Source of the DNA: Micromonospora coriariae
Lineage (GTDB): Bacteria; Actinomycetota; Actinomycetes; Mycobacteriales; Micromonosporaceae
Direction of reading: 5' to 3'
DNA length: 64,000 nucleotides
NCBI RefSeq assembly: GCF_900091455.1
Contig: NZ_LT607412.1
Location: 1,736,001-1,800,000 of the forward strand
Under the pieces are notes generated by a model. The model made no database searches, was not told where the DNA came from, and saw only the letters and a program-made list of their open reading frames with translations. Position numbers and translations under genes: made by a program. Positions 43,708 through 54,482 of this stretch are shown here, in pieces. How positions within the stretch are numbered: position 1 is the stretch's first letter; every line of letters starts with the position of its first letter.

Positions 43708-43753
43708 CAGGGAAAGTGCTGCCTCTGAAGCGCCCGAGGCAGCACTTTCCCTG
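43708..43753. repeat. Perfect 18-bp inverted repeat (terminator or dispersed palindrome)
   Basis: CAGGGAAAGTGCTGCCTC (43708-43725) and its exact complement (43736-43753) flank a 10-base loop. It is less GC-rich than surrounding DNA and shares CCTCTGA at the stem-loop edge with the 17-bp palindrome at 4227-4272, so both may be members of a genome-wide palindrome class. Confidence 0.65.
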
Positions 43754-43860
43754 AAAGTGCGCAAGACCCGGGCACCCCACAGACACCCCGCTGGCCGGTG
43801 ACCCGACGAAGGGCAGCGCCAGCAGGACCGCGACACCCGGTCGGACCCGTCGGCGCACAG

Positions 43861-43932
43861 GGTTTCGGGGGGAGCCCGCCCGCGGAGGGATCAAGCCTGA
43901 CCGCCCGGAGCGGGCGGGCTCCCCCCGAAACC
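43861..43932 (-). terminator. Long perfect hairpin downstream of purE
   Basis: A 23-bp perfect stem (43861-43883 with 43910-43932, arms rich in GGGGGGAGCCCGCCC) with a 26-base loop, 45 bp after the purE stop. It could terminate both purE and the convergent membrane protein transcript. Confidence 0.65.
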
Positions 43933-43968
43933 CCACGGCCGAAACCCCACGGCCAACACCCCACGGCC
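43927..43968. repeat. 14-bp tandem repeat, three copies
   Basis: GAAACCCCACGGCC occurs twice back to back (43927-43954), followed by AACACCCCACGGCC (43955-43968). It overlaps the right arm of the adjacent hairpin and ends 9 bp before the purE stop. It looks like local slippage expansion. Confidence 0.8.
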
Positions 43969-43976
43969 AGCCGAGA

Positions 43977-44525
43977 TCAGCTGATACTCGCCCGGAGGGC
44001 GGCTTCCTTGGTGGCCACCAGCTTCTCCAGGTCCTGCTGGTAGGTCGTCATCTTGGCGCGCAGGTGCTCGTCGGCCGCGCCGAGGATCCGCACGGCGAGC
44101 AGGCCGGCGTTGCGGGCATTGCCGATCGAGACGGTGGCCACCGGGATCCCGGCGGGCATCTGCACGATGGACAGCAGCGAGTCCATGCCGTCGAGGTGCT
44201 TCAACGGCACCGGCACGCCGATCACCGGCAGCGGGGTCACCGAGGCCACCATGCCGGGCAGCGCCGCGGCCCCACCGGCACCGGCGATGATCACCTTGAG
44301 ACCCCGGTCGGCGGCGTCACGGCCATACTCGATCATGGCGACCGGGGTCCGGTGCGCCGAGATCACCCGGACCTCGTACGGCACCCCGAAGTCGTCGAGC
44401 ACCTCGGCCGCGGCCCGCATGGTCGGCCAGTCCGAATCACTGCCCATGATCAATCCGACCGTGGCCACTCCGGTACCCCCTCCGTTCGCGACCGCGGGGC
44501 TCGCGGGCTCACGCTTCGCGGTCAC
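43977..44525 (-). CDS. purE: N5-carboxyaminoimidazole ribonucleotide mutase PurE
   Basis: Converts N5-CAIR to CAIR in purine biosynthesis. It has 182 residues. The class I PurE core is intact: [24 protein letters not shown] (catalytic His), [14 protein letters not shown] and [19 protein letters not shown]. The GTG start overlaps the purK stop (GTGA). The first 20 residues before VATVGLIMG are an unconserved extension, and an internal GTG could be the true start. Confidence 0.94.
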   Translation of the reverse strand: MTAKREPASPAVANGGGTGVATVGLIMGSDSDWPTMRAAAEVLDDFGVPYEVRVISAHRTPVAMIEYGRDAADRGLKVIIAGAGGAAALPGMVASVTPLPVIGVPVPLKHLDGMDSLLSIVQMPAGIPVATVSIGNARNAGLLAVRILGAADEHLRAKMTTYQQDLEKLVATKEAALRASIS

Positions 44526-45697
44526 TCGTGCCCCTCGCGCAGCCAGCGCACGGCCCGCGCGGCCCGCGCCCGTACGTCGTCCAGGTCGTCACCGAGCACC
44601 GTGACGTGCCCGATCTTGCGGCCGGGCCGCACCTGCTTGCCGTAGAGGTGCACCTTGGCGCCCGGCTCGGCCGCGAAGAGGTGGTGCAGCCGCTCGTCGA
44701 TCGACATCCCGCCCGGCTCGCCGCCGAGCACGTTGGCCATCACCACCACCGGCGCGGCCAGCGCCGTGTCACCCATCGGGTAGTCGAGCACCGCCCGCAG
44801 GTGCTGCTCGAACTGGGAGGTCCGGGCCCCCTCGATGGTCCAGTGCCCGGAGTTGTGCGGACGCATCGCCAGTTCGTTGACCACGATCGCCGGCCGGCCG
44901 GTCGCGTCGCGCACCTCGAAGAGTTCCACCGCGAGCAGGCCGACCACGCCGAGCGCGGTGGCCAGGTCGATGGCGAGCTGCTGGGCGGTGACCGCCAGTT
45001 CCTCGTCCAGGCCGGGCGCCGGGGCCAGGACCTCCACGCAGATGCCGTCCCGCTGCACCGTCTCGACGACGGGGTATGCGGCCACCTGGCCGAACGGCGA
45101 GCGGGCCACCTGCACGGCCAACTCCCGGCGCAGCGGCACCCGCTCCTCGACGATCAGCCGGGTGCCGCCGGCGAGCAGCGTCCGCGCCAGCTCGGTGGCC
45201 TGGGCGGCGTCGTCGACCAGCCAGACCCCCCGGCCGTCGTAGCCACCCCGGGCCGCCTTGAGCACCACCGGCCAGCCGACCTGCTCGCCGAAGCCGACCA
45301 GGTCGGCGGGCTCACCCACCGGCTGCCACGCCGGGTTGGGCGCGCCCAGCTCGGCCAGGCGTTCCCGCATGACCTGCTTGTCCTGGGCGTGCAGCAGCGC
45401 GTCCGCCGGCGGGTGCAGGGTCACGCCCTCCGCCGCCAGCGTGCGGATGTGCTCGGTGGGCACGTGCTCGTGGTCGAAGGTGACCACGTCGCAGCCCTTG
45501 GCGAAGGTGCGCAGTGCGGCGAGGTCGGTGTGGTCGCCGTACTGGACGTCGGCGGCGACCAGCGCCGCGCCGTCGTCGGGGGCGACCGCGAGCACGCGCA
45601 GTGACTGGCCGAGGGCGATCGCGGCCTGGTGGGTCATCCGGGCCAGCTGGCCGCCACCCACCATGCCGACAACAGGCAGACCGGTACGGGAATCCAT
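44522..45697 (-). CDS. purK: N5-carboxyaminoimidazole ribonucleotide synthase PurK
   Basis: ATP-grasp enzyme of 391 residues that carboxylates AIR to N5-CAIR, the substrate of PurE. The N-terminal motif is [20 protein letters not shown], the ATP-grasp block is [20 protein letters not shown], and [20 protein letters not shown] is characteristic of PurK. It is upstream of and overlaps purE, the usual bacterial pair. Confidence 0.95.
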   Translation of the reverse strand: MDSRTGLPVVGMVGGGQLARMTHQAAIALGQSLRVLAVAPDDGAALVAADVQYGDHTDLAALRTFAKGCDVVTFDHEHVPTEHIRTLAAEGVTLHPPADALLHAQDKQVMRERLAELGAPNPAWQPVGEPADLVGFGEQVGWPVVLKAARGGYDGRGVWLVDDAAQATELARTLLAGGTRLIVEERVPLRRELAVQVARSPFGQVAAYPVVETVQRDGICVEVLAPAPGLDEELAVTAQQLAIDLATALGVVGLLAVELFEVRDATGRPAIVVNELAMRPHNSGHWTIEGARTSQFEQHLRAVLDYPMGDTALAAPVVVMANVLGGEPGGMSIDERLHHLFAAEPGAKVHLYGKQVRPGRKIGHVTVLGDDLDDVRARAARAVRWLREGHE

Positions 45698-45848
45698 AGC
45701 GCGGCCAGCCTATCCGGGCCGCCGGTGCGGCCCCCCGCAGGGCCGGCGCTCCCACCGTCGACCCGTCCGGGCGCTGCCCCCGACGCGAACGAAGGGGCGC
45801 AAGCGACCTCGCGGGCGCTACACGGGGCAACCATCGGGCGGGGGACGC

Positions 45849-47885
<2,037 letters not shown>

Positions 47886-47959
47886 CCGACGACCATAACC
47901 AGCCCGGGTCGGTCACGCCGGGCGGTCACCCGCCGAGCATGCCGGAGCCGGGCTGGCGG

Positions 47960-50491
47960 TCAGGAGGCGCCGTCGGCGCGGAGCCGGAAGACGTTCGACT
48001 CCGCCGAGTCCCGCAGCGACCCGAGCACCGCACTGATCTTGTCGGCCGGCATCGGCTTGAAGAAGTGGTAGCCCTGCGCGGAGGTGCACCCCAGCTCGGC
48101 CAGGGCCAGCCGCTGTTCGGCGGTTTCCACCCCCTCGGCCACCACCCGCAGCCCCAGCTCGTGGGCGAGACCCACGGTGGTCCGGACGATCGCCGCCGCC
48201 TCCGGCGAGTCCGCCATCCGGATCACGAAGGAGCGGTCCACCTTCAACTCGTCAACCGCGATCCGGGTGAGGAAGGTCAGCGAGGAGAAGCCGGTGCCGA
48301 AGTCGTCCACCGCGAGCTGCACACCCATCGACCGGAGTGTGGCCAGCACCTCGTCGATGACCTCCAGCTCGCTCATCACCACCGTCTCGGTGATCTCCAG
48401 GACCAGCCGGCGCGGCGGCACCTGGTGCCGGCGCAACGCGTCGGCGATCTCCGCCGGCAGCCGGGGATCGAGCAGGCTACGCGCCGACAGGTTCACCGAG
48501 ATCGGGACGTCGAGCCCCTCCCGGGCCCATTCGGCGGCCACGCCGAGGGCCTTGTCCAGCACGTACCGGGTGAAGGTGCCGAGTTGCTCGCTGTTTTCCA
48601 CAGGGCGGATGAAGTCGGCCGGGCCCAGCCAGCCGCGCCGGGGATGCCGCCACCGGATCAGCGCCTCCACACCGGTGGGCGCGCCGGTGGCCAGGTCGAC
48701 CGCCGGCTGCAACGCCAGCACCAGCTGGTCGTCGACCTTCAGCGCCTCGCGCAGCTCGGCCAGCAGGGCCAGTTGGTCGGTGCTGGCCGCGTCCCGGGTG
48801 CTGTCGTACGCGGCGACACTGCCGCCACCCTCCTTCGCCTGGTACATCGCGATGTCGGCCCGGCGCAGCAGCTCGGTCAGGTCGGCGGTGCCGGCGTCGG
48901 CCACCACCACCCCGACGGAGACTTCGATCGACATCCGCACCCCAGCCACCTCGGTGGGCGCGGCCAGCCGTTCGGCGATCTCCCGGGCCTGGCGCAGCGC
49001 GTGGGCCATCGGTGCGGCCCGGTCGCCGAGCACCGGCACCGAGGTGAGCAGCAGAGCGAACTCGTCGCCACCGAGCCGGCCGAGCAGGTCACCGGGGCGG
49101 GCCAGCGCGCTGAGCCGGTTCGCGGTCAGCCGTAGCAGTTGGTCACCTGCGGCGTGCCCCAGCGTGTCGTTGACTTCCTTGAACTGGTTGATGTCCAGCA
49201 GCAGCAACGCCACCGGGTGGTCGTGCGCGAGCTGCCGCAGCGCCTGGTCGCCCTTGCCGAGCATGGCGGCCCGGTTGGCCAGCCCGGTGAGCGGGTCGTG
49301 CACCGCCTCGTACGACGACCGGGCGGTGACCAGCCGCAGTTCGCGGTGGGTCGCGGCGTCGTGCAGCGCGGCGGCGAGCGCGTCGCCGAACGCGGCCACC
49401 GCGTCGCGTTCCCGGGCGGCGGGCGGGGCGGACCGGGGGAACCGGACCCGCAGCCGACCGACCGGCGCGGCACCCACTGACAGCGGACGGATCAGCTCGT
49501 CCTCGCCGGGTTCCGACCGGTCCGGCGGGCCCACCTCACGGTCGACCAACTGGCCGCCGGCGTCGCCCCGGTAGCGGCGCCACCGGCCGTCGGCCCGGGC
49601 CACGTCCACATCGACCAGCTCGGCGTTGAACAGCGCCAGCGCGCCGGTCACCGCCGCGCTCGCCACGCCCCGCTCGTCGAGCTGGTTGAGGGCCGCGGTG
49701 GCCTCGGCGAAGGCCCGCCACGTCCGGCGTTCCTGGTCGGCGCGCAGCCGGAAACGGTAGGTCTGCTGGAGCAACCAGAGCAGCGGTGGGAGCAGCAGCA
49801 ACCAGCGCGGGTCGAGCTCCAGCAGCGCGACCACCACCAGGCCGACCGCCACGTTGCCGACGAACATCAGCAGCTTGCCGCGCAGCGCGGCGAGCAGCGG
49901 CGGCCCGATCGGCAGCCCGTGCCGCAGGCCCAGCGTCACCCCACCGAGCCAGGCGGTCACCAGGAGGTACGTCACCGAGCCCGCGATCACGGCCAGCGCC
50001 AGCATCGGGGTGGGCGCGGCGAGCAGCGGGTGACCCAGCGCGGTGGCCACGGACACGGCCAGCGCCGACGCGGCGGCCAGCGACGCGGCGATCCGGACGA
50101 TCTCCAGCATCGGGCGGCGGTCGTTGTGCAGGGAGAGCACCGTCCAGGCCAGCCCGGCGCCGAGCAGCGTGGCCGACGGCAGCCAGCCGGCCGGGGCCAG
50201 GTAGAGGCAGACGATCAGCGCCGCCTCGCCCCAGGTGATGCTGACCATGCCGGCGGCCGAGCGGAACCGCAGCCGTGCGAACTGGGCGACGGCGAAGACG
50301 GCGACGGCTATGCCGAAGCGGGCCGGACCGCCGAGCGGATCGTCGGCCGGCAGCCTGTGTGGGAGGGTCAACCCGACCGCCGCGGCGACCAGGGCGGTCA
50401 GCGTCACGGCAGCGGTGAGCACGAGCAGCCGGGTCGGCATGCCGCGCACCCCGAGCCGGTCGAACGGGTCGCCTGCCGGACCGGAGGTCAT
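47960..50491 (-). CDS. Membrane-bound bifunctional GGDEF-EAL protein (c-di-GMP turnover)
   Basis: Protein of 843 residues. About eight membrane helices fill residues 18-245, followed by a GAF-like region (about 250-375). The GGDEF domain (about 385-560) has an intact GGDEF motif in RLGGDEFALLL and an RPGD inhibitory site five residues before it. The EAL domain (about 575-830) keeps the catalytic set: GVEALIRW, VNLSARSLLD, LEITETVVM, DDFGTGFSSL, ELKVDRSFVI, VAEGVET and SAQGYHFFKP. Both synthesis and hydrolysis of c-di-GMP are possible. The N-terminal membrane domain would sense an unknown envelope signal. It sits between the YyaL-type gene and the mca block. Confidence 0.93.
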   Translation of the reverse strand: MTSGPAGDPFDRLGVRGMPTRLLVLTAAVTLTALVAAAVGLTLPHRLPADDPLGGPARFGIAVAVFAVAQFARLRFRSAAGMVSITWGEAALIVCLYLAPAGWLPSATLLGAGLAWTVLSLHNDRRPMLEIVRIAASLAAASALAVSVATALGHPLLAAPTPMLALAVIAGSVTYLLVTAWLGGVTLGLRHGLPIGPPLLAALRGKLLMFVGNVAVGLVVVALLELDPRWLLLLPPLLWLLQQTYRFRLRADQERRTWRAFAEATAALNQLDERGVASAAVTGALALFNAELVDVDVARADGRWRRYRGDAGGQLVDREVGPPDRSEPGEDELIRPLSVGAAPVGRLRVRFPRSAPPAARERDAVAAFGDALAAALHDAATHRELRLVTARSSYEAVHDPLTGLANRAAMLGKGDQALRQLAHDHPVALLLLDINQFKEVNDTLGHAAGDQLLRLTANRLSALARPGDLLGRLGGDEFALLLTSVPVLGDRAAPMAHALRQAREIAERLAAPTEVAGVRMSIEVSVGVVVADAGTADLTELLRRADIAMYQAKEGGGSVAAYDSTRDAASTDQLALLAELREALKVDDQLVLALQPAVDLATGAPTGVEALIRWRHPRRGWLGPADFIRPVENSEQLGTFTRYVLDKALGVAAEWAREGLDVPISVNLSARSLLDPRLPAEIADALRRHQVPPRRLVLEITETVVMSELEVIDEVLATLRSMGVQLAVDDFGTGFSSLTFLTRIAVDELKVDRSFVIRMADSPEAAAIVRTTVGLAHELGLRVVAEGVETAEQRLALAELGCTSAQGYHFFKPMPADKISAVLGSLRDSAESNVFRLRADGAS

Positions 50492-50616
50492 CGACCTCCC
50501 CCGTCAGCCGACCGACCGACGACGGCACGGCGGGCGGCCGGTGCTGTGACCGTCATCGGCGCCCCCTTCCGCGCACGGCTCGGGACTTTTGGTCCCCCCG
50601 GCGGAAGGCTAAGCCA

Positions 50617-50652
50617 AACCGGGTGGTCGCAACAGGGGGCGACCACCCGGTT
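50617..50652 (-). terminator. Terminator of the mca-small membrane protein unit
   Basis: AACCGGGTGGTCGC (50617-50630) and GCGACCACCCGGTT (50639-50652) form a perfect 14-bp stem with an 8-base loop, 20 bp after the stop of the small membrane protein gene. Confidence 0.7.
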
Positions 50653-50672
50653 CGGCGTGAATCATGCGCGGA

Positions 50673-50966
50673 CTACCCGTTCCGGTGCTGCTGGTGCCCG
50701 TTGGGAGCGGGCGTGGAGGAATCACGCGCTCCGGTCCCGTCTGTCGGATCGGCGACTGCCGCTTCGGCCCTGGTCGGGTCGGTCGGCGACGTCTGCTGCG
50801 GAAACCGGTCGGGCAGCCGGCGCAGCCGGGCGTTCATGTTGCGGATCAACAGGATGGTCGCGGTGGCCAGCAGCAGGATGAGGAACAGGCCCATCGGACC
50901 GGCCAGGCCACCCGTGCGGGTGTCCCCGAAGTTGTTCTCCGCGAGCACCTGGGCAGCGGTCAGCAT
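50673..50966 (-). CDS. Small single-pass membrane protein downstream of mca
   Basis: Protein of 97 residues: short N-terminal segment (AENNFGDTRTGGLAGPMG), one membrane helix (LFLILLLATATILLIRNMNA, about 27-46), then a basic linker (RLRRLPDRFP) and a disordered Pro/Thr-rich C-terminus. Small proteins of this pattern follow mca in many actinobacteria (Rv1083 in M. tuberculosis, from memory). It is 48 bp after mca on the same strand. The function is unknown. Confidence 0.85.
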   Translation of the reverse strand: MLTAAQVLAENNFGDTRTGGLAGPMGLFLILLLATATILLIRNMNARLRRLPDRFPQQTSPTDPTRAEAAVADPTDGTGARDSSTPAPNGHQQHRNG

Positions 50967-51014
50967 GGCGTTCCTCCGATGTGCGGTTGGTTACCAGAGT
51001 AGCCCCGCGTGGAA

Positions 51015-51896
51015 TCAGCGCGCGTGCGCCGTCTCCCGCACTCCCGCGAAGAGATCGGACTCGGGCATCGGGCTGTCCACCACCGAACGGGCGAGCTCGA
51101 AGTCCTCCGTCGGCCAGGCACGCTGCTGGAGCTCCATCGGCACGTGGAACCAGAAGCCGTCCGGGTCGACCTGGGTGGCGTGGGCGCGCAGCGCGTCGTC
51201 GCGGACCGGGAAGTGTTCGGCGCACTCCACCCGGGTCGTGATCCGGGGGCCCTTGTCCGGCCGGTCCTCCCAGCGCTTGAGCCACTCCTCGTAGGGCGAC
51301 TCCTGGCCGGCGGCCAGCATACCCTCGTGCAAGGCCATGATCTTGGCCTTGGAGAAGCCGATGTCGTAGTAGAGCTTCAGTGGCTGCCACGGGGCGCCCA
51401 GCTCCGGGTAGCGCTCCGGGTCGCCGGCCGCATCGAACGCGGCCACGCTCACCTTGTGGCACATGATGTGGTCGGGGTGCGGGTAGCCGCCCTCTTCGTC
51501 GTACGTGGTGACCACGTGCGGACGGAACTCGCGCATCAGCCGCACCAGCGGGCCGGCGGCCACCTCGACGTCCTGGAGGGCGAAGCAGCCCTCAGGCAGC
51601 GGCGGCAGCGGGTCACCCTCGGGCAGCCCGGAGTCGACGAAGCCGAGCCAGGCCTGGTCGACGCCGAGGATCGCCCGGGCGGCGTCCATCTCGGCGCGGC
51701 GGATCTCACCGATGTTGGCCCAGACGTCGGGGCGGTCGAGCTTGGGGTTGAGCACGCTGCCGCGCTCCCCGCCGGTGCACGTCACGACCAGGACATCCAC
51801 GCCCTCGGCGACGTACTTCGCCATGGTCGCCGCACCCTTGCTCGACTCGTCGTCCGGGTGCGCGTGGACGGCCATGAGACGCAGCTGTTCTGCCAA
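51015..51896 (-). CDS. mca: Mycothiol S-conjugate amidase
   Basis: Zinc amidase of 293 residues that cleaves mycothiol S-conjugates during detoxification. The metal-binding motif [13 protein letters not shown] and the [16 protein letters not shown] block (second His ligand) are intact, as is [19 protein letters not shown] use the TTG at 51896 because GAGGAG lies eight bases before it; a GTG at 51905 is too close to that site. Gene order with greA and the small membrane protein matches mycobacteria. Its presence implies the organism makes mycothiol. Confidence 0.94.
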   Translation of the reverse strand: MAEQLRLMAVHAHPDDESSKGAATMAKYVAEGVDVLVVTCTGGERGSVLNPKLDRPDVWANIGEIRRAEMDAARAILGVDQAWLGFVDSGLPEGDPLPPLPEGCFALQDVEVAAGPLVRLMREFRPHVVTTYDEEGGYPHPDHIMCHKVSVAAFDAAGDPERYPELGAPWQPLKLYYDIGFSKAKIMALHEGMLAAGQESPYEEWLKRWEDRPDKGPRITTRVECAEHFPVRDDALRAHATQVDPDGFWFHVPMELQQRAWPTEDFELARSVVDSPMPESDLFAGVRETAHAR

Positions 51897-52093
51897 CTTC
51901 GGCACTCCTCGTCTGTGCCGGCCGGTGGACCCGACCGGGCTCGACCGGCTGACCTGCCGGAATCCTCCGCACCCGCCGCCGATCGGCACCACGGGTGCCC
52001 GACCTGCCATTCCTGCCGCTGGGCCGGGCTGGGAGGATGGACTCTGTCATTCTTGCTGATGCGGCCGACAACAACGCCAGGAGATACCCGCCG

Positions 52094-52534
52094 GTGACCG
52101 AGACGCACGCCACAATTTCACCGGACGCGCCGGTTTTCCCACCCGGCCGCTACGGCCGCCGTCGGGCGACCGGTGGCAGGCGCCGCCGCACCATGCTGGC
52201 CGCGCTGGTGCTGCTGGTGCTGGTGGGAGCGCTGAGCCTGATCTCGTTCCGGCTCTACCGGCAGTACGGCGACCCCGTCTACGACGCCCAGGTGATCACC
52301 TACACCGACATCACGGACAATCAGGTGCTGGTCGACTTCCGGGTGACCGTGCCACCGGGCGGATCGGCGGTCTGCGCGCTGCGCGCACGCGACCGCGCCG
52401 GCGCCGAGGTGGCCCACGAGGAGGTCACGGTGACCGCCGAGCCGGGTGACCGGCACGTGACCGCGCGGCACCGCCTGACCACCACCGCGCGGCCGTTCAT
52501 CGGCGAGGTGCTGCGCTGCCGAGCCCCGGCCTGA
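52094..52534 (+). CDS. DUF4307 single-pass membrane protein
   Basis: Protein of 146 residues. A basic cytoplasmic N-terminus (PPGRYGRRRATGGRRRR) precedes one membrane helix (MLAALVLLVLVGALSLISF, about 35-53) and an extracytoplasmic beta-rich domain (VLVDFRVTVPPGG, AVCALRARDRAGAEVAHEEV, VLRCRAPA) with two cysteines. It matches DUF4307, conserved between mca and greA in actinobacteria. The GTG at 52094 has AGGAG ten bases upstream. The function is unknown. Confidence 0.87.
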   Translation: MTETHATISPDAPVFPPGRYGRRRATGGRRRRTMLAALVLLVLVGALSLISFRLYRQYGDPVYDAQVITYTDITDNQVLVDFRVTVPPGGSAVCALRARDRAGAEVAHEEVTVTAEPGDRHVTARHRLTTTARPFIGEVLRCRAPA

Positions 52535-52703
52535 GCCGCCCGGACAGCACCGCGGCCGGCCGCCGTGACGGGCCCGTACGGGCACCTGCCGCCCGGTGTT
52601 GGATGCGGACACCAGCGGTGATCGCCGACACCCTGTGTCGTACCGCACTGGTAACTTGGTAGTTCACCTGTCAGCCAGCCACGCACAACTGAGGAGAACG
52701 CCT

Positions 52704-53201
52704 GTGTCCACTGGCAACGAGGCGCCCGCCACCTGGCTGTCCCAGGACGCGTACGACCGCCTCCAGGCCGAGCTCGACGAGCACATCGCCAACCGCCCGG
52801 CAATCGCGGCGGAGATCAACGCCCGGCGCGAGGAGGGCGACCTGCGGGAGAACGGCGGCTACCACGCCGCCCGCGAGGAGCAGGGCAAGGCCGAGGGCCG
52901 GATCCGCTACCTGCAGGAGCTGCTGCGCACCGCGAAGGTCGGCGAGGCGCCGACGACGGACGCGGTGTCCCCCGGCATGGTGGTGACGATCTACTTCGAC
53001 GACGACACCGAGGACACCGAGACCTTCCTGCTCGGCTCCCGTGAGATCGCGGCCACCACCGACCTGACCGTCTACAGCCCCGAGTCGGCGCTCGGCAAGG
53101 CGATCCTGGGCGGTCGGCCCGGGCAGACCTGCACCTACACGGCACCGAGCGGCGCCGACATCAAGGTGACAGTGGTCAGCTTCGAGCCGTTCTCCGGCTG
53201 A
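52704..53201 (+). CDS. greA: Transcription elongation factor GreA
   Basis: Protein of 165 residues that rescues backtracked RNA polymerase by stimulating transcript cleavage. The N-terminal coiled coil has the acidic tip REEGDLRENGGYHAAREEQG with the conserved D and E that coordinate Mg2+, and the C-terminal FKBP-like domain (VSPGMVVTIYFDDDTEDTET onwards) binds the polymerase secondary channel. The GTG is supported by GAGGAG. It is convergent with ilvA and shares a hairpin with it. Confidence 0.94.
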   Translation: MSTGNEAPATWLSQDAYDRLQAELDEHIANRPAIAAEINARREEGDLRENGGYHAAREEQGKAEGRIRYLQELLRTAKVGEAPTTDAVSPGMVVTIYFDDDTEDTETFLLGSREIAATTDLTVYSPESALGKAILGGRPGQTCTYTAPSGADIKVTVVSFEPFSG

Positions 53202-53242
53202 TCGCCACCGGCAACACCACACGCCGAGGCGTACCGCCGCCG

Positions 53243-53268
53243 GGCGTGACACCAGCGGGTGTCACGCC
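53243..53268. terminator. Shared greA/ilvA terminator hairpin
   Basis: GGCGTGACACC (53243-53253) and GGTGTCACGCC (53258-53268) form a perfect 11-bp stem with an AGCG loop. The ilvA stop codon is inside the stem. It can act for both convergent genes. Confidence 0.75.
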
Positions 53269-54482
53269 TCGCCGGCGAAGACCACCTGGTATCCGCTGGC
53301 TCGCAGCGCGCTGATCAGCGTGTCCGAGTGCTCGACGCCCCGCGTCTCCACCGACAGCGCCACCTCCACCTCGCCGAGGCTGAGGTGCGGGTTGGCCCGC
53401 TGGTGCTCCACGTCCACCACGTTGGCCCGGTGCTCGGCGATCTGGGTGAGCAGCGACGCCAACTGCCCGGGTCGGTCCGAGCAGCGCACAGTCACCCGCA
53501 GGTAGCGACCCGCGGCGGCCAGACCGTGCTCGATCACCCGCAGCATCAGCAGCGGGTCGATGTTGCCGCCGGAGAGCACCGCGACCACCGGGGCCTCCAC
53601 CTGCACCACACCGGCCAGCAGCGCGGCCACGCCGACCGCGCCGGCCGGCTCGACCACCTGTTTGCCCCGCTCCAGCAGCATCAGCAGCGCACGGGAGATG
53701 TCCTCCTCGGAGACCGTGACGATCTCGTCGACCAGCTTGCGGACGTGGCTGAAGGTGAGCTCCCCCGGCCGGCCGACCGCGATGCCGTCCGCGATGGTCG
53801 AGAAGGCGGGCAACCGGACCGGTTCCCCTGCCACCAGTGAGGGCGGGAAGGCCGCGGCGCCGGCCGCCTGCACACCGATGATGCGGACGTCGGGTCGCAG
53901 CGCCTTGGCGGCCACCGCCATGCCCGAGATCAGACCGCCGCCGCCCACCCCGGTGATGATGGTCCGCACGTCCGGGCACTGTTCGAGAATCTCCAGCGCC
54001 ACCGTGCCCTGGCCGGCGATCACGTCCGGGTGGTCGAACGGGTGGATCAGCACCGCGCCGGTGCGCTCGGCGTACGTGTGCGCGGCGACCAGCGCCTCGT
54101 CGACCGTGTTGCCGGCCAACTCGACCTGCGCGCCGTACCCCTTGGTGGCCGCCACCTTCGGCAACGGCGCGTTGACCGGCATGAAGACCGTCGCGTGTGT
54201 GCCGACCAGTCCGGCGGCCAGCGCCACGCCCTGCGCATGGTTGCCCGCGCTCGCCGCGACCACACCGCGTTCCCGCTCCGCCGCCGACAGCCGGGAGATC
54301 CGCACGTACGCGCCGCGCACCTTGTACGAGCCGGCGCGCTGCACGTTCTCGCACTTCAGCCACGTCGGCCCACCCAGCGCCGCGCTCAGCGGCCGGGAGG
54401 GCTCCAGCGGGGTGGTCCGGGTGACGCCGGCGAGGAGTTCCCGCGCGGCTCGCACGTCGTCGAGACCGACCAGTTCCGTCAT
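53262..54482 (-). CDS. ilvA: Threonine ammonia-lyase (catabolic/short type)
   Basis: PLP enzyme of 406 residues converting threonine to 2-oxobutanoate. The Schiff-base lysine is K54 in QRAGSYKVRGAY. ASAGNHAQGVALAAG and TGVGGGGLISGMAVAAK bind substrate and cofactor phosphate. The C-terminal 80 residues form a single ACT-like domain (LRVTVRCSDRPGQLASLLTQ). This single-ACT form, about 400 residues, is common in actinobacteria. The ATG overlaps the stop of the upstream DUF4328 gene (ATGA). Confidence 0.92.
   Translation of the reverse strand: MTELVGLDDVRAARELLAGVTRTTPLEPSRPLSAALGGPTWLKCENVQRAGSYKVRGAYVRISRLSAAERERGVVAASAGNHAQGVALAAGLVGTHATVFMPVNAPLPKVAATKGYGAQVELAGNTVDEALVAAHTYAERTGAVLIHPFDHPDVIAGQGTVALEILEQCPDVRTIITGVGGGGLISGMAVAAKALRPDVRIIGVQAAGAAAFPPSLVAGEPVRLPAFSTIADGIAVGRPGELTFSHVRKLVDEIVTVSEEDISRALLMLLERGKQVVEPAGAVGVAALLAGVVQVEAPVVAVLSGGNIDPLLMLRVIEHGLAAAGRYLRVTVRCSDRPGQLASLLTQIAEHRANVVDVEHQRANPHLSLGEVEVALSVETRGVEHSDTLISALRASGYQVVFAGEA

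Larger units (their letters stand above)
43542..43976. other. Gene-free convergent region with two long hairpins and a tandem repeat
   Basis: 435 bases between the convergent giant membrane protein gene and purE. No gene is supported. It has a purine-rich start with short imperfect repeats of GGTGAGCGTGG type (43555-43650), a perfect 18-bp hairpin (43708-43753), a perfect 23-bp hairpin (43861-43932), and three copies of a 14-bp unit (43927-43968). Confidence 0.7.
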
